DNA of 64,000 nucleotides from Notospermus geniculatus. Its lineage: Eukaryota > Nemertea > Pilidiophora > Heteronemertea > Lineidae. Location: positions 300,961 to 364,960 of the forward strand of contig NMRB01000201.1 of the NCBI GenBank assembly GCA_002633025.1, given 5' to 3'. The notes beneath the pieces are model-generated. The model ran no database searches, was not told the DNA's origin, and saw nothing but the letters and a program-made list of their open reading frames with translations. Position 1 is the first letter of the stretch; every line of letters starts with the position of its first letter. A program made the position numbers and the translations under genes. Shown here in pieces: positions 1 through 12,189 of this stretch.

Positions 1-983
1 TTTTTCCCCCCCCCCCCCCCCCGAGCTGTAGGCCTCCCAGAGATTGCAGTGAGTTACCATTGCAGGAATTCATCCTGGATGTGCCTATCCACACCAATGG
101 CAACCCAAATGTTGTCAGTGTAGCTTTCATAAGTTGCTACTACAGGAACTGTATGTCGGGATGTAGCTCTGAGTAGCCCAGATAGGAGATAGGAAAAGGC
201 AGATAGTGCGATGCACGACCATCGGTGTCCGACGTGTGATCAAAATCTTGGATGCCGACTTTGCGGAGTTGATTGATATTCCAGCGTACTTCAGCGACGG
301 CGATGCGTTATGAAATGACTCAAGTAATTAGTCTCGCAATCGGATGCCGACCAAATTGAGCGCCAGGTCAGCGTTGAACGCAAGATCATGCATCGGTCGC
401 CGGCGATGGTCGAGCGTTGAAGTATGAAATAGGCTCAAGGCAGATTGGGGTGATGCCAAACTTCTTGACGTGTAAGGTGCTGCCACTCTGGTATGTGGCA
501 GTTAAGCCTGTTATTTACTAAGTCCCTTCTATTAAGATCCACTTAAAACCTGTGAGCTGAGGCCGATGCTCACTCTCTCTGGGACATGGCTTCAGATCAA
601 GACCTGTTCAGCTAGCTCGAGTGACTTGCCGATGCCGGATTACTTCTCCGCACCAATGGCAACAAACACCGAATGAGCTCTATTTGATTAAACCAGAACG
701 GCGGGATCCCAGTGTGACATGTACACATCCCTGAGCCGATTCAATCACTTCTGCCCCTTTGACCAGGTCCACTGGCAGGTCAGGGCATCATTAGGGAATA
801 GGACAGTGCTGTCAAACACGCTAAAGAAGGGAAACATGGGGTAATTGAGCTGAGATGAGGCTATTGGGAGAAGCAATTGCATGTTTCTCTTTGTGGTCTG
901 CGTCAAGATGACCTCACGTTGTAACAGTGCATTATTTGCTTCTCTCTACAAAACCTATTCACTTCGTGAGTTTGGTCATCCTC

Positions 984-1066
984 TTAGAAGAGGGTCATTC
1001 AGACATGTCAGAAGCATCTCCTACGTTGCACCTCTTCCGATGCGATAGCTGAGTGAAACGACTTGA
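984..1066 (+). repeat. Dispersed repeat, copy 1 (pairs with 48851-48926)
   Basis: AGGGTCATTCAGACATG, GCATCTCCTACG and AGCTGAGTGAAACGAC match 48851-48926 in order. Element type unknown. Confidence 0.6.
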
Positions 1067-1244
1067 GTTTCTGGAAGGAGTTGGGTGGGATATTGGTGTG
1101 CTCGATACTGAAGGGATGATCACAAATTATCAATGTTGTGATTTCCCCTGTTTGAAAACTTCAGGAGCAATGTTTGGGGTTGAAAGTGGCTTGCCAACAG
1201 CACATCTTCTTTGGCATGATATGAGGGCTCAGAGGTAGTCATTG

Positions 1245-1345
1245 GTTCTTGATGCCCGCTCCCTCCGTCACTGTATACAAACGTTTGTGTGCGGTAAGGA
1301 AGGGAGTGAGCACCAAGGTGCTATTCTGAAGATGGCCTAGGCAGT
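1245..1345. mobile_element. Decayed relative of the 21848 palindrome (inner part)
   Basis: GCTCCCTCCGTCACTGTATAC, CGTTTGTGTGCGGTAAGG and GAAGGGAGTGAGC match the inner stem and loop of 21848-22112 with many changes. Confidence 0.5.
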
Positions 1346-1851
1346 AGTATCTGGTCATGATGTTGTGATAGTGGATGAGCTTTCATTGACAACAGAAGGT
1401 ATAGTGGATTTAAATCTTTGTGTGAATAAAAAAGCAGCCATAAGCCATGATGACAGTGGTAAACGGCAACAGGTGAAGGTCTGAGGTACATTACAATCTC
1501 CTCTTGCTGTCAATACCATTGAAATTTGAAGTGCTAATCGGTCACTGTATCTGTCCCACCGATGTTGTTAAAAAATTGCCATGTACACAACATATCTGTC
1601 AAAATTAGTCCCTTGGGTCATTTGTTTCCAAGCAATTAGTATCCCATCTCATTAGCAGTTCAGACCGCAGGGTAATAAATCTACACACCGAATGCAATTA
1701 AAAAGCCTATTGGGCTTAAATTTTCATTATGGAAAGCGGACTCATTAGAACATCAGATGCTTTTACCATGACTGTATATCATCGGAATATTAACGAGACT
1801 GGTGAAGTTTTGGTACATATGTATATGCTATCTCAAATGATGGTTTCTTGT

Positions 1852-2125
1852 GAGATGCCAGACACCACCAGATGCAGGCATAGACGTCACCAGACACAGG
1901 CAGATGCCGCCAGACTCAGGCAGATGCCACCAGACGAAGCGGGCAGACACATCAGACACAGGCAGATGCTTCTATACAAAGGCAGACATCACCAGATACA
2001 GGCAGATGCCACCAGACACAGGCAGATGGCACCAGACTTGGGCAGGTGGCACCAGACGCAGGCAAATGCCACCAAACACCAGCAGGCGCCACAAGACACT
2101 GGCAGACACCTGGAGACACCAAAAG
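1852..2125 (+). repeat. 20-bp minisatellite (CAGGCAGATGCCACCAGACA)
   Basis: About 13 imperfect units of 20 bp. Because 20 is not a multiple of three, all frames read repetitive His/Gln/Arg-rich ORFs, which are not genes. Confidence 0.9.
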
Positions 2126-2261
2126 AGCGAGGTACACCGATCCACACACAAGAATCACCGATTATCTACTCCCTCTGAGGACACTGAATGTGTCCTGGAA
2201 AAACTTCATCATAAGGAGCTGGTTGATGCAGCATGTAGGCTACTGGTATCTACCTCTGTTG

Positions 2262-2520
2262 GATCTGAAAAAGGCGAAAAGAGAAAAGGCAAAATAATAC
2301 GAAGGCAGAATAGAACAAAGGCGAAATATGAGAAGGTGATTGGGTATGAGGCAAGATGAGATAAAGGTGAATTGGGAGTAAGGCCAGATAAGACAAAGGC
2401 AGAATAATACAAAGGCAAGTTAGGTGAAGGCGAATTGAGAAAAGGCGAGATATGGAATGGCAAAATGAGAAAAGGCAAAATGAGAGAAGGCGAATTGAGA
2501 TAAGGCGAATAGAGCAGACA
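2262..2520 (+). repeat. Purine-rich minisatellite (AAGGCGAATTGAGA type)
   Basis: About 15 loose units of 15-19 bp built on GAAAAGGCRAAATGAG. Strongly purine-biased on this strand. Confidence 0.85.
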
Positions 2521-2611
2521 CCATTCGACCTGCGGATCAGTAAGGCGACTTGTTCCCTTTTCCTTGCCATGCCAAAGATGTTGGGATGCAAACAGTTGTG
2601 TCAGGGAGCTG

Positions 2612-2722
2612 CAAAATGAAACATTACCCCAGTCTCTCTGGAAACCTTTCTGAGGAATTCAAGGAGCATTCATTCAATGCCCACTTGATCCTTTCAGACC
2701 AGTTGAGAGTGCAAGTCCTCTG
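2612..2722 (-). mobile_element. SINE central-domain fragment
   Basis: Reverse complement of the CTGGTCTGAAAGG, TTGAATTCCTCAGAAAGG, AGACTGGGGTAAT module of the composite SINE. No head or tail seen. Confidence 0.65.
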
Positions 2723-3427
2723 GGGGATTGTAGAAGAGGTCCCAGATGTTCCATCTGACACGAGACTGCCATTTCATTGAAACACATCTTACGACTCCAA
2801 TGAAACGTGATGCACACCATTTTTCCGCCTCAAGGACGTCAACGACTTCCGTACTGAGAAAGTGATCTCAAACTCTGAATGATCACTTACCAAATGTGTC
2901 AGAAAATGTGCTGTACTCCAAATCGGTTGAAGATTACTCCCCAGAGAAAGGTTTATCTTCTCTGGTGTGTGCGGCATGTCAATACCATCTGCCTACGTAT
3001 GATGTCTTGATCGCACTCAAAGTGAGCCTGACAGCCTCCTTTCTTTAGAGGAAACTTTGGCTATAAAATGAGCTTATGGATGTGATGTGGAGCATGTGGT
3101 AATACATCTTGGGTGAAAAATCAAGCTGTTACAGTGTGATAAAAGAGTTAAGAAAGTCGTTCGTGGGTTTTCAAAGGTTTCTCTGACGAAAGTTGTATCG
3201 TCACTGGCATTTCAGAGTTGGAGTGGGGCGGAGGCGGTAGAGTTCTGCCTGAGCTGAATGAATTATTGGTACCAGGATTGATTTCTGTAGAATTGTGTAA
3301 CATAATCACCAGGGGTCTGGAGGAAGCCTGCAGTATCGGTGAGACTTGATCTCTGAATTTCATGAGGACATGCCCTGGGTTTGAGACTAGGTACTATCTC
3401 AGAATGTGATGGTGCATTGAGGTGCTA

Positions 3428-3735
3428 CTCCACGTGAGAGGGCATATTCGAATCCTCCGTTCTTGATCACACTCGTGCTGACTCAATTCATAGTTGCTGA
3501 CTCAACTCAAGGGCAGTCTCGAATGCCGAGAACACAACCAGAGTTGGGCCAAGAACGTGTTCTCACTCCCCACTCGACGGAGGGTTGAGAAGAACACATT
3601 CTTAACCCGATACGAGTTGCATTCTCGGCATTCGAGACTGCCGTTCTCGTGTTGAGTCAACAGCTACAGTGTACACGAACTTGATCAGCATGAATGTGGT
3701 CAAGAACGGGGATTCGAATGCGCCCGGAGTGTTCT
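3428..3735. mobile_element. Nested foldback element, GGGCATATTCGAATCC family, copy 1
   Basis: Outer arms GGGCATATTCGAATCCTCC and GGGATTCGAATGCGCCC, and inner arms TTGCTGACTCAACTCAA and GTTGAGTCAACAGC, are each inverted around a centre that includes AAGAACGTGTTCT. Total about 300 bp; no ORF. Confidence 0.85.
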
Positions 3736-3939
3736 TGTCCAAGTTGGCTCTTACTGGGCAATTCACCATTGTTGATTTCCTTATGACTGAGACCAATGAC
3801 ACAAAAGACTGCCCATAGTTTCCTGTGGTTCGCTTGCCCATAGAGATCCAACTCATGAAGACAGTGCCATTACTTACACTGAAGGGGTGAATGTCATCCA
3901 CTCCGAATCCTAACTCCCTCGCCCCTATCGCACACTCCT

Positions 3940-4012
3940 TGATACCTAAAACCCTACCCTGACCCCCTAAAGCTGACTCCTACCCCTGACCCTATCCCCT
4001 AACCCCTTAGGA
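3940..4012 (-). repeat. Degenerate telomere-like tract (CCCTAA type)
   Basis: AAAACCCTACCCTGACCCCC and TATCCCCTAACCCCTTAGG are loose CCCTAA-like units, not a perfect array. Confidence 0.45.
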
Positions 4013-4190
4013 TCCTTAAGTTTAGACAACATTTACACCTTCTAGATTACTTTCAGCCCCAAGTAGGAGTAGCTTCAGTAGGACGAGTCGATTCATGATC
4101 TTTGGACGTCGCTAGGAGAAAGGGAGCATCCTGGAAAATCTACACAACCCTCAATCCCCTTCTGAAACAGGGACTGGAATAAAAACAAGC

Positions 4191-4337
4191 TTAAAGCTGC
4201 ATTTAGCTGACACGCGGAATGCGGTATAGGGCCGCGGAATCCCCGGCGGAAGCGATTTGTTGTATGAGAAATGCATTGAACTTTCCGCTTACCGCGTTCC
4301 GCAATCCGCATACCGCGTGCAGCTAAATCCAGCTTTA
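4191..4337. mobile_element. Foldback element with TTAAAGCTG ends
   Basis: Arms AAAGCTGCATTTAGCTG and CAGCTAAATCCAGCTTT, each followed inward by a CGCGG-rich stem, over about 147 bp. Noncoding MITE-like palindrome; superfamily not identified. Confidence 0.8.
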
Positions 4338-4910
4338 GACCACCTCCCTGAAGTCTAATCCATGCAGATATTTAAGTTGCCACAATTTCCATAAAGTTGG
4401 TATTAAGTCACTGATATCAGGCACTCGAGTTCTATTGATCGACAATGAAAGGTCATCACCCAATTCCCTCATCATCCATTTGGCCATATATCAGACGATT
4501 ACGGGCACATTTTGCTTGATGAGCGCTCATTATTTTTCAAGATGGCGGATGAAGCGTGGTATTGGGGAGATCAGAGAGAGTGGTTGCAACTCCTGCGTTA
4601 GCTACCCAGGGGCTGGTAGCGTGATGTGCAGTTAGTGAAGTCAGCTTGCTTCTGTGGCCGCTACTGCTGTTGCTTGTTGAACAAACTTACGGATCCACTA
4701 TACCTTGAAGAAAGCCTTCCTACAATTGTAAAGGCCCGCTTACACACAATTCTGATTCTGGTGTGTTCGGCAGTGTGTTCGGCAGTGTGGTTCCCGCAAA
4801 CCAAGGACACTATTTCAAGAAATCGTGTGGGAAAGTCCAGCTCCTGCATGATATCTTTTGGACGCTTCATTGAAGTAGGGTAGGAAGCCTTGGGCTCAAC
4901 GACCAAACAC

Positions 4911-5028
4911 CATCCTCCCATGGCTTGGGTCTCATTCCTCTTCATACGCTCGGAGCGTTTGAAGAGGAGCAAGACCAAAGCCCCGACCAAAGACCAAGCA
5001 AGACCAAAGCCCTGCGGCCGAAGGATGG
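4911..5028. mobile_element. Short hairpin element, CATCCTCCCACCGCAGGG family, copy 1
   Basis: CATCCTCCCATGGCTTGG at one end and CCAAAGCCCTGCGG..GGATGG at the other pair up. The middle is CTCTTCATACGCTCGGAGCG. The right arm carries an extra internal duplication of ACCAAAGCCC. It lies inside a 205-codon minus-strand ORF, which argues against that ORF being a gene. Confidence 0.8.
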
Positions 5029-5279
5029 CCAAAAGCAGCTCCAGACATGTGTCAGAAGCTAGTGATTGCTCCGGAGTTGTGTCCAACTGTGAAAGCTTCA
5101 AATTGCCAATGTCGGCTACTCTCTGGCTCTTTAAATGTTCCAGACAGGAGCTGAATGGACCCTCTCTAAAGCTTTTACTCCTGAACGCCAGACTGTTTTC
5201 AAGCCTTGGTCCAAGTATTTCACGTGATTGATGTGACTGCCATTGCTTTGGCCTCTCCCCGAGAAGCAGGATATTCATT

Positions 5280-6700
5280 CAGAGCAAGTTTGCTCAAACA
5301 AGCTCCTTGAGCCGATGGCAAACACTCCCATCTAATATCCTGTACACAATCAGATTAACACACGGTGGCCAGATTAAAACACTCCTTCAGTCGAGTTCAT
5401 TGCCTTCTAAAATCTCTTAGAGAAGTTCAGTCATCAATCATTGGTTAAAAGTCTGTTGACTCCAATCAGGGACACCCACCTGAAAGTTTATTTGACTCTG
5501 AGTATTGGCTTATTAAGGAAATTGAATGAGTCTGGAATGATTGCTGAATGTCTTGTTGAGTCTGTGACCTGCCTCCCAGTTCAGGATTGAGTCAATGTTG
5601 GGTTCCATAAGTCCCACTTGTTGGTATATTAGGAAAAAATGGCTTTTTGAGAACCTGCTCCCCTGCAAACCAGGAAAAAGCTCGCCAATTCAAAATTCCG
5701 CATCTTGAACATTCAGGGGTTCGTATATTGCTGCACCTTCAGACTACACTCTACGTAGCGAAGTCTGAAGGCAAAGCAACTGTAGGTCTTGATATTCAAG
5801 ATGAAATTCCACTGATAGATGCACCCAGCTATTAACACATGTATCCCTAGAGACCAGCAGACGGTATGTTTTGTCAAAGTTATCTCACATCCTGTGGTGT
5901 TCATGAAAAAATATTTGGAGAAAGTTTGTTCCTACCAACCATCTGAATTAGAATGTTTCTTCGAATTTCTCCTAATTCCTTTCCCAGTTTTCAGAAACCT
6001 GACAGAAGATACTAACTCATCGACCTGGGGGCCGATGAGTTAATCACAAACCGGAATAAAATGGGACCAGAATGAGCTGTATCGGGATGACTTGATTCGT
6101 TTCATCAGTGCTTTGCACCAATCCAAGGCCAACCGACAGCTCACTTCAGCCATCCTTGCCTAATGTTCCTTGTATGATGCATCGGACTGTCAGACTACAA
6201 ACCCAAATATGTCGGGGACAAGAGCCCTTGATATATTTCAGTGTTCATCTTCCCCAGTCAAGGACCGCCTACACTGCTTCACGGCTGTACCTCTCCAGTG
6301 CACACACACTGCATCACTTTCATCTTAACCTTATCCAACACTTTAGAAAAGAACAAATGCCACATCCTTCACGTTGCGGAGTTCTTTATCCCCACACATT
6401 GTCCCGGTATTCATAAACATCTTGCCAATTCCTGGCAACGGAGAAAAAGTCAGCATTGTTCATCAGCATTACGGTCTGTGATCGTAGCTTTCAATCATCT
6501 GGCAACAATAGCAAGGACCGTTAGCATTTCTGCTATCTTTATGTGATCTGCTAATGCTATGGAGTTGTACTGGAGAGGTCTTATTGCCGTGGTGGTGCTG
6601 TTGTTATAACCGGACACAAAATCAATGTGGATAAGAGAAACCTAGTAATAAGTATTCAAACTTGGAGTGGGTACATTGACTTCGTATTAATGGCATTTAC
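5280..6700. other. Unique noncoding sequence
   Basis: Only short ORFs without splice support; no repeat partner in the window. Confidence 0.5.
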
Positions 6701-6710
6701 CTTGAAGAAG

Positions 6711-6900
6711 ACAGTGGCGCAGTGAAGAGCATTGGACTCTTGTCTGACAGGCTGCACGTTCAATTTGCAGTTTCATCGCTACTTTGTATACTCAAGCTGG
6801 GATACAAGAATCAAGTGAACGCAGAATGAGCTGCTCCTCGAATGCCCCAGAAAGGTTCTGGAGTGACTGTGGAAATAATGTTAAGCACTTTTGATGCTGT
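6711..6900 (+). mobile_element. SINE with tRNA-like head and the conserved central module
   Basis: A box GTGGCGCAGTGAAGAGC, B box ACGTTCAATTTG, then GAATGAGCTGCTCCTCGAAT and CCAGAAAGGTTCTGG, then TTAAGCACTTTTG. The head differs from family A, but the centre is that of the composite SINE. Confidence 0.65.
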
Positions 6901-7329
6901 GTTAGTAAAAAGGCAGTAATATCTGCAAGCCTTGCTGTACCATATGTTAGCGTGTTGCAGTCTTGCCTCTGACTTGGCATTTCTTTTGAGAAGGGAATGC
7001 CTGTGATTAGGAGAAGTTTGATGATTTGTTGGACCAAACAGTGGTTCCATGCACTGCTGACAGCAGTGAGTTCCCCCAAGGCCCAATTTGACAACAGGTG
7101 GTGATGATTCGCCTATCATTTGACTAGGCTTTAACAATGGAAGAATCCTCCGTTAACACGTAGGCTTAACCGGCCGTTACGGAACCTCACTTTTGGTTAC
7201 AGGTGAACAGGATTGATGAGAAAGAAAACCACCCATTTGATATTCAAGATGTAAGGTTATGAAAAAGTGTATCTGTCATTTCTAGCTGTTCTCCATTTAG
7301 GATGTTGGAATACCTTAGAGCATGACAGN

Positions 7330-7572
7330 TGTAGCTGTTGACTCAACTCGAGAACGGCGATTTCGAACGCCGAGGACACAACCCATGTTGGGCCAAGAAC
7401 GTGTTCTTCTCAACCCTCCGCTGAGTGGGGAGTGAGAAAACATGTTCTTGGCCTGACACAGGCGCGTTCTCGGTGTTCGAAACTGCCGTTCTTGAGTTGA
7501 GTCAACAATACATGAACTGCGTCAGCTCGAGTGTTGTCAAGAATGGAGATTTGAATACGCCCATGGCACTCC
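7330..7572. mobile_element. Nested foldback element, copy 2 (left outer arm cut at an N)
   Basis: Same inner arms (TGTTGACTCAACTCGAG ... TTGAGTTGAGTCAACA), same centre and right outer arm (GAGATTTGAATACGCCC) as 3428-3735. The left outer arm is missing at the single N at 7329, pointing to an assembly break inside the element. Confidence 0.85.
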
Positions 7573-7790
7573 GTTGCAAATGGAGCATCACGGGCACGGG
7601 AGGGGCAGTGATGGGAAAGCATTGCTCAGTTCATAAAAGCTTGATACATGTAAGGTGTTCAGTGGATTGGCATACACCACGAAACTTGCTGTGGCAACAG
7701 ACACTGTTCGTAAAGGAAAAAAATTTGCTAGTTGTTCTGAAGGATTCAGGTATGGAAATGAACAAGCCGAAGCTTTCTACTTCTACTTCT

Positions 7791-7853
7791 TGAGTAGCTC
7801 TTCCATACTTACCATGGCCAATAACGCTTTTGATTCGGCCCTGATGGAAAAAT
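7791..7853 (+). mobile_element. tRNA-derived SINE, family A, 3' fragment
   Basis: Only the last 60 or so bases are left: TGAGTAGCTCTTCCATACTT to TTCGGCCCTGATGG. Confidence 0.75.
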
Positions 7854-8215
7854 CAAATACAACAAATGAGCCAAAGACTTCCACAATAACCCTTCATTCA
7901 AATCTGAGCCAGAGCAACAAACTGTAACTTGCAACAGACTCTATAATGAGAAGATGACCTGAACGAGACCAGATAGAGACGGAGGTGAAGTCGTCTGGTG
8001 TCCAGCTTGCCTACTTGAGCATCTTCTGTCTCATCAATAATACACAACATTCAGAACCTCATTACTGATTCCTTTTACCGTTGGTGACTCGGCCGATAAT
8101 GATACATCTTGGAGGTGAGCAGTTTTTTCGACTCTGAATGACCGAAACTTGGTCGGCCATCTTTGAATATTGAGCATCCTTACTGCTTCTGTCCATGTTG
8201 ATGAGGAGAGCTGCT

Positions 8216-8350
8216 GGACCTCTGGAAGGGATGCCTTGTTTTAGAAAGATGTGGGAGATGCACTCTGGAAAGGATGTATTCTTTGAGAAAGATACGCTAT
8301 GGAAAGGATGTTTTGTTTGTGAAAGATATGCCCTGGAAAGGATGTTTGGC
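8216..8350 (+). repeat. Short tandem array of about 35 bp
   Basis: Three to four units of CTCTGGAAAGGATG plus TTTGAGAAAGATA, with variable spacers. Confidence 0.75.
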
Positions 8351-9380
8351 GTTTTGCTCTGTGTGGTGAACAGAAAAGCATACAGGACCAGAAGATGTCA
8401 TAAAGGCTGTTCCCAAAAAAAAACGCTTCCCCTGAACAATGGTCATACTGGTGCTCAGCCATTTTTCAGGGGATGCCTTTTTCTGTGAACACCCTGCTGG
8501 CACCTAACTGTACCTTCCACTCTTCAATGTGTTGTTTGGGACCACAGTCATGGCTGTTTATCGTTTTGATGGCCCTGCCATCTTTGTCTTCTTGGAAACT
8601 CGTGCATGATTGTGTACTTCTGTCTGGTAGACAAATTCATATTTCGTGATCAGTCATGTTTGGGTTCACCTATTACCAAAGTGCGTGTGCGTGAATTCTC
8701 TGTAGAAACTAAGATGATGGGGCTGTAAATGTTGAACTGATGAATATTGAATACACCGGAATATTTTGTGGAGGGGCTAAATTTACCTCTCTGGTTGATA
8801 CCAACCAGTTCTTTGAAGCTGTATCGTCAGACAAGTCAGAGCAGATTCCTTTTCTTAGATACACTCCCATCCTTCCAATTGTCCTATCTTACGACCGCCA
8901 AGGTAACTATCCACGACTGCTCCATCTCAACGCTTGTGTCATTATCATTACAAGGGGTAGAGGTATAGATTAAACGATGGGTATTTCTACCATTTCTTGT
9001 AATTAAGATATCGCAAATAGCTCTCGCAGGCGAAGGCATTAATGATCCAGCAATCAAGTCTGGCGTTTTGGGAGCTGTGGTCATGATCAGCAGTGGTCAA
9101 CGCCACGTTTAGTAGGCTCCCTTGTGCCATTAATCATGTTAGGAACTAGTTTCTCGAGAGTCTAGTGTTATATTGGTGTGTGGTCACAGTGGTATGAAAA
9201 TCTTCTATTGTTTTTGTTCTTAGACAGTCCAAGCTACAGGAGCGAATAAAGGGAAATGTATCCATCGCCTGTGGTCGTTTGGTTTTCGTAAGATGGAACA
9301 AGTTGTCTTGCATTGCGAGTGAACTGTCGGCAAAAAGTACAAGAATAGTGAGTTTTCGCAATGCTCGGTTAGGTGTACAA

Positions 9381-10385
9381 CCTTTAGCAATGATGCACCA
9401 ATTGTTCAAGAAGGCATTAACAATGGAAGAGATCCACATTCAGGGCCGTGTGCACAACGAAGATTATCTTGAACTCAGCTTGAGCCACAGCTTTTCCATT
9501 GTCACATCATGCCCTGGCAAACCTGAACAATGGAAAAGCTGTGGCTCAACCTGAGTTCAAGATAATCTTCGTTGAACGAACCTGAACGAAGATTATCCTG
9601 AACTCAGTTTCAGCCACAACTTTTCCATTGTCACATCATGCCCTGGCAAACATGAACAATTGAAAAGCTGTGGCTCAACCTGAGTTGAAGATACATGTAA
9701 TCTTCGTTGGTGCGTACGGCCCTGTATCACTTGATCCTTTTTGGCTAGTTGAGGATACCAAGTTGCAACTCGACTATGGAATCAAGCCAATGATATCTCA
9801 GTCTTGAGTCTGACACTCCACCACTCCACCACCACAACCATGTTAAGCCAAAATGGTACCTTCAGGCCAAATTATGGTTTTTGTGGTGCTCTCTCCCATT
9901 CATTCGTTAGTTTCTTCCAGCAACTTTTTGCCATGATATCTGACCTTTACTTCAAATGAACATTTCATGCAAATGGCCTCTGGCTCTGACCTTTATTGGC
10001 CACTAAATGGCCCCTCAGTCGATATCAAGCCAGATTCTGGGATCTTCTAACAGGATTTGTATCGACTGCATAACGAGCGCTTTTCAAAGAACAATAGAAT
10101 ACATTGATCGGGCACTTTGGATGATAACATAATAATTGATGAGTGATGTATCAATGAGATGTGACGAGAAATATTGCATAATGGTTAATAATTCATCGCG
10201 TTAACAATGGCGTTAGGTGGATTATCATTTTTGGAATTGCTGTGTAAATATTGTTCCGGAGAATCTCTGGTGTGATGACAAGTACACGAGTATGAATAAT
10301 AAGTAAATATGACCACATGTGTCTGGCTCAGGTTCAGCTGGGTACATGAAAATAGAGAGCAGTAGTAATAAGCAGGAGACTGACT
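9381..10385. repeat. Allele-like duplicate 1, copy A (pairs with 10387-11445)
   Basis: From TTTAGCAATGATGCACCA to GCAGGAGACTGACT it matches the next kilobase almost base for base and ends exactly at the single N at 10386. It carries two tandem hairpin units where copy B carries three. This is most simply two haplotypes placed in tandem by the assembler. Confidence 0.85.
9441..9724. mobile_element. Tandem double-hairpin element with CAGGGCC ends
   Basis: Bounded by CAGGGCCGTGTGCAC and GTGCGTACGGCCCTG. Inside, two hairpins of about 110 bp are built from TTGAGCCACAGCTTTTCC and its complement, with loop TCATGCCCTGGCAAACCTGA. The homologous copy at 10448 has three units. Confidence 0.85.
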
Positions 10386-10386
10386 N

Positions 10387-11445
10387 ACATTTAGCAATGA
10401 TGCACCAGTTGTTCAAGTAGGCATTAACAATGGAAGGAATCTACATTCAGGGCCCTATGCACCAAACGAAGAATCTTGAACTCAGGTTGAGCCACAGCTT
10501 TTCAATTGTTAGGTCACCAATGAAGATTATCTTGAATTCAGGTTGAACCACAACTTTTCCATTGTCAGGTCATGCCTTTGCAAACCTGACAATTGAATAG
10601 CTGTGGCTCAACCTGAGTTCAAGATAATCTTCGCTCGTGCAAACGCCCCTAACAAAGATTATCCTGAACTCAGTTTGAGCCACAACTTTTCCATTGTCAC
10701 ATCATGCCCTGGCAAACCTGAACAATGGAAAAGCTGTGGCTCAACCTGAGTTGAAGATATCTTCGTTGGTGCGTATGGCCCTGTATCACTTGATCCTTTT
10801 TGGCTAGTTGAGGATACCAAGTTGCAACTTGACTATGGAATCAAGCCAATGATGTCTCAGTCTTGAGTCTGACACTCCACCACTCCACCACCATGACCAT
10901 GTTAAGCCAAAATGGTACCTTCAGGCCAAATTATGGTTTTTGTGGTGCTCTCTCTCTCATTCATTCGTTAGTTTCTTCCAGCAACTTTTTGCCATGATAT
11001 CTGACCTTTACTTCAAATGAACATTTCATGCAAATGGCCTCTGGCTCTGACCTTTATTGGCCACTAAATGGCCCCTCAGTCGATATCGAGCCAGATTCTG
11101 GGATCTTCTAACAGGATTTGTATCGACTGCATAACGAGCGCTTTTCAAAGAACAATAGAATACATTGATCGGGCACTTTGGATGATAACATAATAATTGA
11201 TGAGTGATGTATCAATGAGATGTGACGAGAAATATTGCATAATGGTTAATAATTCATCGCGTTAACAATGGCGTTAGGTGGATTATCATTTTTGGAATTG
11301 CTGTGTAAATATTGTTCCGGAGAATCTCTGGTGTGATGACAAGTACACGAGTATGAATAATAAGTAAATATGACCACATGTGTCTGGCTCAGGTTCAGCT
11401 GGGTACATGAAAATAGAGAGCAGTAGTAATAAGCAGGAGACTGAC
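10387..11445. repeat. Allele-like duplicate 1, copy B
   Basis: Starts directly after the N at 10386. Differs from copy A by scattered substitutions, an extra hairpin unit, and a CTCT expansion near 10951. It ends where a TTAA-flanked element begins (11448). Confidence 0.85.
10448..10783. mobile_element. Tandem triple-hairpin element with CAGGGCC ends
   Basis: Same element as 9441-9724 in the other allele-like copy, but with an additional hairpin unit (near 10495-10620). Its ends are CAGGGCCCTATGCACC and GGTGCGTATGGCCCTG. Confidence 0.85.
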
Positions 11446-11447
11446 TT

Positions 11448-11668
11448 TTAACCCTTAGAGCGCCGGGTTTTTTCAACTTTTCCTTCCCGTGTGACTGGGT
11501 TTTATTCGAGAAGAAAAAAAAATTTCGAAAAAAAAATTTAAAAATTGCCAAAAATGCATCTGTTTTGAAATTTTAATTTTATGACCTTTTCCGAGTATAC
11601 TCGGTAATGGTCCTTAAAAAGAGAATTGCCACCCCGAGTATACTCGGTAACGACGCTCTAAGGGTTAA
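11448..11668. mobile_element. Non-autonomous piggyBac-like element with TTAA target duplication
   Basis: TTAA precedes CCCTTAGAGCGCCGGG and follows CGACGCTCTAAGGG, so the element has inverted CCCTTAGAGCG ends and a TTAA on each side. Both are the hallmark of piggyBac-type cut-and-paste elements. The interior is AT-rich, noncoding, and carries two copies of the palindrome CCGAGTATACTCGG. Length 213 bp without the TTAA. Confidence 0.8.
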
Positions 11669-11724
11669 TAAACACCCTATCACAGTTTGATAGTTAGTAG
11701 AATATACATGTATTTTGGCATAGA

Positions 11725-11835
11725 CCACAAAAAACGACACACAAAATGATAGATAGTACATGTACAAGCAGAGTCGTCTCCAAATTTTGCAAATTTTCAG
11801 CCCCAACCGGGGTCTTCCTCAGGACCCCAGTTGTT
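11725..11835 (-). repeat. Dispersed repeat with CTGAGGAAGACCCC motif, copy 1
   Basis: Shares GACACACAAAATGAT, GTCGTCTCCAAAT and GGGGTCTTCCTCAGG with 12790-12880. On the minus strand it reads CTGAGGA, a short GC stem, then GAAAA. Likely a retroelement end; exact family unknown. Confidence 0.5.
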
Positions 11836-12189
11836 GTTTTGGTTCATTTGACAGTGGTTACAATGGTCAGTGATGAATGATGAAAGCACTCTCAACTCTC
11901 ATGACTAAAGGCATTGCTCCATGTGAGAGTTCTCTCACGTGAGTTGGCTCTCTAGGCCAGGGTTATTATATTCTTTGGTTTACGGGCACAACGTTTCTGA
12001 GCCCAGGTACGGAGGACGGAATAAAAATAAAAAAAAACTTAGGTTCAGTTCACTTTTTTCATTTTCAGCTTTAGAATGACAAGTTGGACAAATCGGAGGA
12101 AATAAAAAACCAAATAAATTCTTTATAAATGCCTCTTTTCTGCTTCTTTCCGTCCTTGTTGCTGGGAAATAGTGTTGGTTTTATTTATN

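Noticed and set aside
1850-2359. 149- and 169-codon ORFs rich in His and Gln
   Set aside because: Frames of a 20-bp minisatellite and the purine-rich array after it.
4661-5278. 205-codon minus-strand ORF, the longest non-simple one
   Set aside because: It runs straight through a hairpin transposon (4911-5028) and has no splice borders or family pattern; probably chance.
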